From Pelodera strongyloides (lineage: Eukaryota; Nematoda; Chromadorea; Rhabditida; Rhabditidae), in assembly GCA_036852015.1 (NCBI GenBank), contig JAANDG010000667.1, positions 1-64,000 of the forward strand: a stretch of 64,000 nt of DNA. Direction: 5' to 3'. A model generated the notes under the pieces. The model was not told the origin of the DNA. It did no database searches and saw only the letters and a program-made list of their open reading frames with translations. How positions within the stretch are numbered: the first letter of the stretch is position 1; every line of letters starts with the position of its first letter. The position numbers and the translations under genes were made by a program. Positions 23,191-33,875 of the stretch are shown piece after piece.

Positions 23191-23635
23191 TTTTGAAAAT
23201 AATGATTGAGAATTATACAATGAGTCGCTGCAAATTCGAATGTTACCCATACCATACCCTTACCCGCAGCGTCCGCCTAACTGCCGCGCGATCCATCCGC
23301 TTACCCGCCGCACGATACCCCTACCCGCCGCGCGTTCCGCTTACCTGTTGCGCGCTTCCCTCACGTGCTACTCTCCCTATCGCGCGCGCTCGCCTTGCGC
23401 CTGTCTCTCGCTACCCTTTCACGCTACATTACTCCCGCTTCCGTTCTTCCCACTGCGCGCAATCTCTGTCCGCTCCCCTCCGCGTGATGCCGCTCCGCTC
23501 CCTTTATCCACTGCGCGCTACACGCTGCGCTCCCCCAACGCGCTTCCCTCGCCCTGATTCTCTTCTCGCCGCGCGTTTCATTCGCTACCACGCGTTATCC
23601 CTGGCTTACTCCCTCTGGTAACAATTAACATGGAA
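23191..23635. repeat. GC-rich degenerate spacer sequence
   Basis: Rich in short CGCGC, CCGCT and TACCCGC motifs, strikingly GC-rich against its surroundings. Read inverted, its right edge begins TTACCAGAGGGAG and matches the start of the left arm (18481) and 24635-24695 at the right edge of the spacer. The open frames across it (144 and 105 aa) are Arg/Pro/Leu-rich and have no homology that I recognise. Confidence 0.6.
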
Positions 23636-24145
23636 AAGAGGCAATATCCAAAATTTTATAAAAACTTCCTTTAAAACTAATTTGTGTGTCTGTAGATGAA
23701 TCCCTGCGGCCTTGTAAGAAGGAAATACTTTCTAATCTCGTCGTAACAAAATATGAGAATAGAGAATGGAAACGCAATCATCGTGAATGCAGCCCTGGAA
23801 AGTATTTTAAAATAAACAAAAATAACTGCAAAGTCCTGCGGTCGCTTGCATAACACCAATGTGAAGGTAGGAGAAGATGAGCAATCTAAATCACAAATCA
23901 GTAATCACAATTCAAAGAACTTAAATAAGCAAAAACTCTTCTCACGGTGTTATATATTCAAACTTTTTTACTTGAAAACATTCCCCCAGTCACTCAAAAC
24001 TTTTGAAGTAAGGTTATTGAGCAACTTTTGTGATGAAGTTAATGCTGCAACAACTAACCTAGAATTCACTAGTTGGTCAAATTTCGAGTTTCGCAGCAGT
24101 CTGTGCATAATATCGTTTTCGGGTAGCTCTTAGGCAAGAGAAACT
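23636..24145 (-). pseudogene. Antisense ATPase fragment: exons 24, 25 and 29 copy
   Basis: On the minus strand this is a copy of ATPase exon 24 plus intron 24, exon 25, then directly the end of intron 28 with exon 29 and the 3' end. Exons 26-28 and the intervening introns are deleted. Copy exon 29 (about 23680-23793) differs from the original by about six substitutions and ends one codon early (TAG in place of the last Tyr). Copy exon 24 carries a nonsense change at the SLAY position (TAC to TAA). It cannot encode an ATPase. Confidence 0.85.
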
Positions 24146-24249
24146 ATTCTAGTCTTTGTCTTTTTGCAAAACTCTTTTCATGAAGTGAGGTACGAGCGAA
24201 ATGAAATCCATTATTTTCCCTGTAAAATACAAATTTATGTGTCCTACTG

Positions 24250-24610
24250 GCCATTTCATCCAGCCGGGAATATCCTCCCACGCCTCCTGCGGGAGTTTCA
24301 CACTAGGTTTGCTTAATTGCCACTAATTCAGAAATTCAACTATGAATTACGGAATGGCTTCCACCGTCGTCCTGGCGTCTGTGTTCTGCTACATGCCCTA
24401 TATGAACATGTTTCTCAATCAAGTACCATTTCAGTGAGTTACTTTGCTTCTCGAAAAAAAGGAAACAAAATCAAGGAGTCCACTGAAAACGGAAACGTTT
24501 ATCATTTGTGACTACACACTCAATTGACACATGCCGTCTTTCCACTAAGCATGTTTTATCAATAGTCACATATCATGCCGTCTTTCCACTAAACAAATTG
24601 TTAGATATTG
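24250..24610 (+). pseudogene. Sense ATPase fragment: exon 28 copy
   Basis: Copy of ATPase intron 27 end, exon 28 (about 24334-24435) and the start of intron 28, in the same orientation as the gene. The exon reading is preserved except for a few changes (for example VPL to VPF). It is separated from, and opposite in orientation to, the exon 24-25-29 fragment, so the gene copy has been broken and partly inverted. Not expressible as an ATPase. Confidence 0.85.
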
Positions 24611-24705
24611 ACTAATTGTATGTTAAATATTACCAGGGGGAGCACCCCAGGGTATCACGCAGCGAGGGTAGCGCGCGGTAGGGAAGAAAAAAGCGTGGAG
24701 AGAAA

Positions 24706-27700
24706 AACATGCGTCACATCGCTTTAAATTCCTCCAAAGTTCAAAACGGCTGTGGCAATATGTCCTGAACGTCACGCACGTCCACCAAAAGTTTCTAGCC
24801 ACTACTTGAGCTAATATACGTCAATCACATTTTAATACATACAATGCTCATACACTCTAGTTACAGCCACATCACACATCTCGGGTAGATTGCGCTAATT
24901 TATGTGCCCACGAAGATACTGTAATCAGACCAGAGTCTATGAACTGGCGGCAATAAAAATGCTTCCACTGTCATTCGGTGAAAAGTCTATCAACACGTTT
25001 GTCCACAGAATAAACAAAATCAAACGGGTAGCACGACAACAAACTACGGTCAATCAACCGCAATGCAACTGAATTCTTGAGTTCATACACAATAATCCGC
25101 GCAGGATTGCTTTTGATTTATGTACCCAGGAACATTCCATGATCGGATCAAAGTCGCCTGACCACTGAAAAACATAAGCACGAAACAAAAGTACGATGTG
25201 AATCACCTGATACAACTGAGTTCTCACACAATATGAGTTCAGCCACAGTAATTCTCCCAGGATTGCGTTGTCCCAGCTACACAGGAACATACCGTAATCG
25301 GATCAAAGTCGCCTGACCATTGAAAACATAAGCACGAAAACAAAAGTAGGATAAAACTGTGCGCCACAGCACAGAGATCATAACCAACAAGGTCGTCACA
25401 CGTGTACGCCGACAAGGTACAGGTGTTCCGCTAGCCAATCCCCCTTCTTTGAAATCTTTATTTATAGAAGGGGGATTAAGCACAATCATTTTCAACAACG
25501 AGTATAAATCGGCAGACACAAAAGGCGGGTTCGGAGCGGACTTTCTGGGAAGACTTCTCTTGCTAAAGTAGCAAGGGAAAGTGAAGCAAAGGGTCCACAG
25601 AGACACAACGGGCGTTAGTGTCCACGAGGAAGCGGGTGTCAGAGCGAGATGGGTGTCAGAGCGGAAGCGGGTGTCAGAGTGAGATGGGTGTCACAGCGCG
25701 TTCCGTAAACACCCAGAGCAGCAAATCCACAGATGCCCTTTCGTTCCGCAAGGCACCGCTACCGTCACTCCTAAAACAGACAGTTATATGTAAACGATAA
25801 ATCATTAACTCTAGCGATTATAACATGTTCCACCTAAGAAAAATCAAGAGGAACCCGCTAAGGAGCCAGAGCATTCGAAGATATACAGTAGAAAAAACGA
25901 CGAAAGAACAATGTAAACCTGATTCAGGTTCGGGTTTCAAAATCACGAACAGGCAACCTCCGCAAAACAGTCTTGCTAATGGCGACTCTTCCTACGGGAG
26001 CAAGGGAACCAGAATAAGCACGTGGAACCCACATTTGGAACGGGCGCGAACGGGGTAGAAGAGGGGTGCAAGGAGTCTCCGAGAACCAAACGATGCAGGA
26101 GCACCACAGAACAGACACCCGGACTCAAAAGCAGAAACGAGCATTTTTTCTGAAATGAGATGGCATAGTAAAATCTGTGAATAAATGTGAACACTTGCTA
26201 ACTAGAGGACTAATAAATTGGTGCGCATAACATAACATGAACTGCAGGCAAGGATGCTATAAATACCGTACACCATTGAGCTCTGTTTCACGTGTGTTGA
26301 TCACAAAGTTGTCAAAAAGAACAAACATGCATTCTTCATATGTTCGTTCCATGGACAGAAATGTCTCGATTTTGAACATGACGTTGTCCGTGTTGTGGTC
26401 CATGATGTCGACGTCGTTGATGTCATCCACCTGCATCTCCTTCGAGACCTCGTCGAGAACACAGAGTTACTCAGCAAGTGCACTGTTCCGCCACCGTTCT
26501 AAATGGATAACAAGTTAGCTTCAAATCTTCTTGAATCTTCTTCCATGAAAAAGAATGGAATTAGCTTGAGTTAGCTCTCTGGTACAATTAAATACCGTAT
26601 ACCAATTTTGAGCTCTGTTTGAACGTGTGTTGATCCCAAAGTTTTCAAAAGGGACAAACCAGTCATCCGGCATTCTTCATACGTTCGTTCTATGGCCAGA
26701 GAGGTCCGGTGGCCACATCTCCAGCATTTCCAGCAGCGTTTCCAACTTATGGCCAACTTATGGCCAAAGGAAGGCCATGTTCTTCAGCAACAGCAACGGC
26801 GTTTGAAGTTTGAACACGAGGCACAGTTTCGCTGCTCCAGCGATTTTGTCAAGCCGCACCGCCAGAAATCGTTCCACAAATGTTAGTGCCTAAATTGAAA
26901 GGACGAAAAAAAAGGAAATTTCGCATAAGATACCAATTCCAGCTCGCAGTACCTCAATTACTGTAAGTGGTATCATTTTCTTATATATCCCTTTAAAATC
27001 AGTCGATATTCTATTTCCACGCCAGAATCACCAGGCAACAAATACAAAAGAATATGACCCCATTACTTATAGTTTGTAGCGATTGGTCGGTAATGATAAG
27101 AGAGAAGAGAGATAGAGAAGAGAGATAGAAGAGAGAGAGAAGAGAGAGAGAGGGAGAAGAGAGAGAGATAGAAGAAGAGAGAGACAGAAGGAGAGAGAGA
27201 GAGATAGAGAGTAGAGGGCGAGACATAGAAGAAGAGAATATATCAAAAATTTCGAAAATATGACAACTTATCTAACTATATCTAGGAAAAGAATAAAGCG
27301 TATGCGAAAGGAATTCTGTGAACAATCAGATGATGACACATTATTGCTGTACCACCATGTCCCATAGGTAGCATATATCGTAACGTGCCTCCTGTGCCTT
27401 AGCTTAACATAATGAGCCTTTTAGCGTGTTTCCTTAGCGCAATTTCGTAGCTTACTTTTCCCATTTCTCCTAAAAGCCTAGTCCTTCACAAATCAAAAAG
27501 CATAAGTGCAAGCTAATGCCCCAAATAGAACGCGCGCTCTAGCGGGCTCTAAATCGCTTCTCGCTCGGAGTCACCCGGTCAATTCGGAGAGCGCTCTAGC
27601 GCGCGCCCACGCGGGGGCGCGTCATAAAACGGGGCCTCAATTGCTCTCTCGGAGTAGACCGGCCCGACCAATTGTGGTACCCATTTCAATACGTGATCTA

Positions 27701-29740
27701 TTTAGGGCATCAGATCACAGGAATGCTAGTTGATTTGTGAAGAACTGAGCTCTTAAGAAAAATGGGAAAAGTAAGCTACGAAATCGCGCTAAGGAAACAA
27801 GCTAGAAGGCACATTATGTTAAGCTAAGGCGCAGGAGGCACGTTACGGTGTATGGTACCTGCGGACATGGTGGCAAAGCAACAATATATCGGTAAGATCA
27901 GTGTAAAGTACGGAGCTGTAGGGCTACAACTCTATTACCGTTCGGGAATAGTTCTAAACTACTTTAAACTTTAATGTATAAGGTTTCGTACGACGATACA
28001 ACGAGGAGGCGTCCAAGAGCTAGAGAGAGAAAGAAAGAAGGGACGGTAGATACAAAAAGGAGGAAGTGAGAGAGAGGGAGAGAGAAAGACAAAAAAGGGA
28101 GGAGTAAAAGAGAGAAAAGGAGAGATAAGAGAAACGAGAGACGAGAGAGGAAAGGAGAGAGAGCGAGAGAGAGAGAGAGAAGGAGCAACTTAACTGATAT
28201 AAATTAAGGAAACACACCCACCGAAGATCCAGGACCTCGACGTTGTCCGTGATGTTGTGCGAGTCGGGGTCCATGACGCCGACGTCGTTGATGTCATCCA
28301 CCTGCAGCTCCTTCGCCACCTCGTCGTCAAGGTCGGCATCAATGTTGAGAACACAGGGTTACTCAGCAAGTACACTGTTCCGCCGCGGACCTAAATGAAT
28401 GATAAGCAATTAGCTTGAAATTTACTTCCATGAAAAAAGTTAACCATAAGAAAGAAACTTTGAATTAGCTTGATTTAGCTCTCTGGTGATATGTATATTG
28501 AACAATATGTTGGAGCTTCAATACCATTCTCCAGCAAAAAAAACACACTAAAACATTAAAAATGGGACAATCGTACCTCTCAAGTTCAACGATTGTGTTC
28601 TATCCGGTAGCTGCTGCAACTGTTTCACATGCAGCACGTGAAGTAAGGCCTGGATGGTCGGTTGTTTACCTGAAATTTACACATCATCTATAATACTACC
28701 TATAACAAAGTACACACACAATAATTAATAAATAGCAGGTATAAACAAAACAATGGAATAAAAATTCGTCCCGAACAGTTGAATAACCTATACAAGACAT
28801 TGCAGAAAGAAATGTGTGTGAGAGAGCAATAATTTCGAAAATTCGTAAATTATAAAAATCAGCAGTAAAGATTTGACACGGGAATCGACGTGCTATACCG
28901 GTGGAGAAAAATCAGCAAACTGACACTGAATCAATGAAAACAAGGCAATTAGAACGGACAATTACGCGCTGAAAGACAATTAAGTCAATGATCAAGGACA
29001 ATTGTATTAAAACTCCACGTATGCGTGTAGTTTGTACTTTGAACTTTGTTAACACAAAATCCAAACGAGACATGTTGGTCTGTTTTACATGTATTATTAG
29101 TGGTAATCTAAAGAACTGAAAACTAAGGAATAATGAAATATATAAAAGAGTAACTGTAGCCTAATTTGCATACCGATGTGCGTTACGGAAATGCAAATTT
29201 CGTGTTCGGGTATAAAAGAGCTTCGCAGCTCAATATCGAAGTATGCATATGCAATTGTTTCCGATTATGTGAATTTCATATTATGCGTTTGAAATTTTGT
29301 ATATAAGTATGCCTATGCTCCATGTAAGTCGCCTCAGGCGGCGTGAGCCGACTTGTAATGAATACGTTTTTACATAAGGCTGGTGTGGTGCTCAGTAGAG
29401 GGTAATATGACAATATGACTGCGATAATCGCGCGTTTCTCCCTCATTCTAATTTTCTTCTATTCTAATTTTATTTTCGTGTCTTATTCTAATTTTGGCAT
29501 TCTAATTAATTGCCGCACGTATGCAAGTCACCGAGCGCGGCAACAATACTGCATACTCTTCAACGAAATACGTTTCAGCTGGAGTTTATGTACCTGCTGC
29601 GAACATAGTTTGCATAGATTGAACGGCCGTTTTAAAGACGTTCAAAGCGGTATAACATTCGGTTTTTAGATCATAAACTACCTTATTTGAAATAAATAAC
29701 CCAGATATTTTCATTTGATTCTGCCGTGAGGATAATATTT
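24706..29740 (-). repeat. Right arm of a giant inverted duplication
   Basis: Inverted counterpart of 18481-23190. It is longer because of at least two insertions absent from the left arm: a purine-rich GA tract at about 27945-28200 and a block at about 29150-29400 containing a TATAAAAGAGCTTCGCAGCTC-like sequence. It ends near TTTGATTCTGCCGTGAGG, matching the left arm start region. The arms have diverged, so the event is not recent. No recognised transposase. Confidence 0.85.
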
Positions 29741-31529
29741 ATAGAGCATTTGTTTGCACAATACTGAATTCTAAACGTCACTGTCATGTTATATTATATG
29801 AAATTATGCTGGAAATACCCAGAACGACACATTAATTTGTATGCACTGCAGGGGAATTAATGGGTTTTAAGTCGTTCAACGTGAAAGTTAACGTTACGGC
29901 GCGCAAGCGGCGTGGAAAAAAGTCGAACGCCGGTGGGTTCTGGCGTTCAAGTTGCCCGCCGTAACGTTGCCGCTTGCACGTAGTGAAGAAGTAAAGTTGC
30001 TTGCGCTCACACGCCATAAAGTTGCCGCTTTCACGCCGTACTTACTCCATTTCACCTCCGGCTTTTATGGCTTTTAGCGGGCAAGTTGAATGCTATTTTA
30101 GTCCGCGTGCATTTTTGCGCTCCACCACGTTGCCAAATGGGCTTTGCACGTAACGCTTGCACGCCAACTTTCCTCGGTGTAGAGAACCGCTTTAAATTTT
30201 TCGCCTAAATCGGCCAACCAATGCCCAGTTGATCTTGAATTCTTGAACACTGAATTTCACGCATTGTAATTATTAGTCCAACTGCTTGTATGTAATGCAA
30301 TTGTACAACGTTTCTGCAGATATTCGTTTTGCTTCACGATGTTTGGCTTATGGTTACGGATATACGGAAACACCGAACATTTCTAATTGGACAAAGTGCT
30401 TTCGGTCAATAAAGTTGTGCGGTTAAAGAACGCCACGAGGCTCTTTGCAGGAAAACCTTTTATTTGATTTATTGTTCTCCGAGAACCAATTTAGATAATA
30501 GAATTGAACGTATTTATAGGCGATGCATGTTCTACAAACAAGGCACATTTCCCGCTTTACGACTTCTTCTAGTTCTGAGGAACAGTAGAGCATAACACAT
30601 CTACGATATACGTCATTCTACAGTAGGCTTAAGGTTTACAACCTTAGAACTGCTGTATTCGGTATCGTTTATATTTTCTCATTGATGTGGCTCATTATTC
30701 TGTTTATGGGGTTTCCATGTATACGATTCGCACATGCGAAAATGTCAAATGCCCGTCCATGTTCAAGTCATTTTACATGCATGTCAACTGCCTACCGTAA
30801 CCCATGCCAATCGCACATTTGACATCGTCCTGCAGCGAAAGTGCCCCAGACCCGTGCTATTTGGTACAGAACCGCATCAGACCCGTGCTGTTTGAAACAC
30901 ACACGTACTATTTTGAAATAGATCCATACTAGATCCAAAATCGCTACTGGACTATGTCATTTACATCGACTCGAACATGGACAGGCATTTGTCATTTTCG
31001 CAAGTGCGAATCGCATACCTGTAACCCCATTAGGCTCATTCCCCCGCACCACAGAGGAAGCGTATGTATACTTTTCATGTGTCTGAGATGTAATTAAAAG
31101 CTAACACGATTTGAAATTTTTTTGTTTTTGTTTTGTAAAGGAAAGGAACAAGATTGTAATCCGGATATGTAATTTTAAGGTAACACAAACAACAACAGAT
31201 CCATTCCTTTGTGTTCATAACCCATTTCGCTATTCTATATGTTATGCTAGAATTTCGAATTTGCCCTCCAAATGGTTGTTTTTCTCCTCAAAAAGTATGT
31301 AATTATAACTACGCGCTAATTGATGTTTTGCATGAAAAGTTGCTTATACATACGTGCACTACTCGTTCTTCATCTCAATTAAAATAATAATAATAATAAT
31401 TACGCTAGATAAATTTAAGGAAACTAAACCCCTCTTATTTATTTCGAAATGCAATCGTCTATTTGCAAATGAATATTAGGAATACTGAGTGTCAAAAACC
31501 AATGTGAAGTGAAAATTAGCTTTTTCGCC

Positions 31530-31696
31530 GGCCGCTTTTTGAAACGCATCGTGGCCAACTGCATTCTTATGCATTTCTGCTAAGTCACTCGAACCTAGCT
31601 CGATATTTTATTATAATTTATGTTCATTTACATAAGCAGCATTGGAATGCTGGTGCACTCCATGTGTTTCAAAAACCTTCCAGTATTTCGCTTTAA
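31530..31696. mobile_element. MITE family B, eroded copy
   Basis: Inner sequence GCTTTTTGAAACGCATCGTGG at the left and CAGTATTTCGCTTTAA at the right. The left AGCGAAAT end is degraded, the right TTAA is intact. Confidence 0.65.
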
Positions 31697-31844
31697 ATCT
31701 TTTACTCTTCCAGAGCAACACCGTTATTCATCAGTGGTGCGGTACACTGTTCAAAGTTTGCTTATGAATGTTTCGTAGAGGTTCTGAACAAGGCATACTA
31801 TTTATACCCGGCGACAGAGGAATCTTCCTCTAATTTATGCTAAT

Positions 31845-31990
31845 GGGGTTTGCCAGTATCCCAAACATTCGGTGTGATTCAATCAATACTACTGTATTTC
31901 TGCGCGAAACCTGCATATATAATATGAAAAATAAAAAAAATATTCTCGTGTAGTTCCAAGATACGGTAAATTTTCAGCATACTTGAAAAA
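31845..31990. repeat. Dispersed repeat family H, copy 2
   Basis: Starts GGGGTTTGCCAGTATCCCA and includes CCTGCATATATAATATGA, as in the copies at 8922 and 55030. Confidence 0.6.
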
Positions 31991-32223
31991 ACCCATAACA
32001 TACACGTACTACCCGATTGACTTGGTGTGCTAGAAAACGCAGCCCGGATTTTCTTTTCCAATGTCTTCCGTGATGAAAAATTCATTAGAATCGCATGCTT
32101 ATGACATGGGACGGGAGGAAATCTTGGCGTAGGGACATATCTTTTTCATTCAATTTTTCATTCATGAACACCACGACCCATACCCACCCACCCAACGAGA
32201 TGACAAACTTCATTTACTTACAA

Positions 32224-32410
32224 TTAAAGCGAAATACCGGACGGTTTTTGAAAAAACGTCGAGTACACCAGCATTCCTATGCAGCTTATGCAAATGAACA
32301 TGAATTAGAATAAAAAATCGAGCTAAATTCGAGCAAATTAGCACAAATACCTAAGGATTCAGTTGTCCACGATGCATAAAAAAGGCCGATATGGCGATAT
32401 TTCGTTTTAA
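32224..32410. mobile_element. MITE family B, copy 2
   Basis: TTAA, then AGCGAAATACCGG with the inner GGTTTTTGAAA block. The right end is mutated to ATTTCGTTTTAA. Internal motifs TTCGAGCAAATTAGCA and GCTTATGCAAATGAACAT are shared with the copies at 37472 and 43770. Confidence 0.75.
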
Positions 32411-33823
32411 AGATTTCTAATTTTGTTCCTTCGTGTTTGCCGAGCCCTAAAAATTTGCCGACAATAATATATCTTTGTGTGATATGGTTGATCTTTTTAA
32501 TACCATGTTTAATATATATCTTTTGTTTCAAAAAAAATTATGTTTAGAAAATCAAGTTTGGGGTGTTTATTGACCGATGATGGATGATGATGAAAAGCTA
32601 AGCTTTAGCCATGACTACAAAAAAATGCAAAGTTTTATATTCTGAACTACTACACCCTCGTTGCTCGCTATATCCATGGATCATTTTCCTATGTCTAGTG
32701 CATCTTTTAATTTACAAGCGTGAAACACTTTGCTTTTCGTCTCGGAAACTCAAACCTCGCGCTAAAATCTCCAAACCCAGTTGATCTCAAATCGAACTTT
32801 TGAAACTTGAAAGTACGCCCGTCGGTCGTAAATTCTACCGGAAATCAAGGTGGGCGAAAACGGCAAAATGTGACAAAGTCTGGTTTCCGGTGCGTGGAAA
32901 ACACTTGTCAAAAAAAGTAAACCCAAAAGCCGTTCATGCATGCGCCAATTAGTACTTCTGGGCTTTTCGCTCGTATGTTATTCGCAGAAGTGTTTAGACT
33001 TTTTAGCGTTTGAAATTTTTGTTGTCTGGATTGCGACACTTCGAGTGCGATAGCTTTTATCTGGGTTTTTTGGTAAATAAAATTGAGCCCCATTGAATTC
33101 TACGAATTACTCTTTTCATAGTCATAGTTCATACGTTCATAGCTATGTTCGAATATAAAACTTTCACAATGAACATTTTTCGGATGCGTAGTCCTTTACG
33201 TCCTCCAGCGAAGTGAGCTTTTTTATTATTCTTTAATTCGATTTCATAAGAGGCAAACATAAGATTTTTATGTTAAGCACCACAAAAAATGCCTCCTCTT
33301 TGAAATTCCTTGTGAGCCTGAACCCTTAACGTCACTTAGAACTTAGAGGAAAATTAGCTCAGGAAAACAGTGCATATAAAGCTAGGTCTGAACCCCTCCC
33401 CCAAGGCCCCAAGGACTATACTTCAGGTTTGTTTTTGCTCATTTCCATATCTATGTCTGTGCGCAAGTCAATTGAAGGTGTAATGTTTATTGTTACGCGA
33501 TTGAGCGTCAAGGTCCCAGCGGGATTATATCAGAACGAAGGACGGAAAGAAAGAAAATAATGCGAAAAAAGGAAATGTTCCCAGGCGCTCTTATTTCCTA
33601 GTTCCTAGTTCAAGTCAATAAGTTTCCGCGTTCTATCAAACAGCTGTCCTAATTATTACGTCATTAGAATCATTAAGCTCTCATTGAGCGTTAATTAACG
33701 TTTGTCACGAATCGGGATCACATCAAAAGTTTGACATTTAGACTACTAGACTAAGCTTTTCCAAACGTTCTTAGTTATTGACATTTGTCATTATCTCTTC
33801 ACCATTGGTATTTGTACTCGATG

Positions 33824-33875
33824 GGCACATTCTTTCTACGGAATGGTCCGCAGAAAGAATCTGCCCATCGAGTAC
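33824..33875. repeat. Short hairpin
   Basis: GTACTCGATGGGCA-containing 24-base arm and its near-exact complement around a loop of about 4-14 bases (one mismatch in the stem). No neighbours explain it. Confidence 0.75.

Noticed and set aside
23187..23621. 144-codon Arg/Pro-rich frame as a gene
   Set aside because: Low-complexity GC-rich repeat at the edge of the palindrome core; no homology recognised and no splice context.
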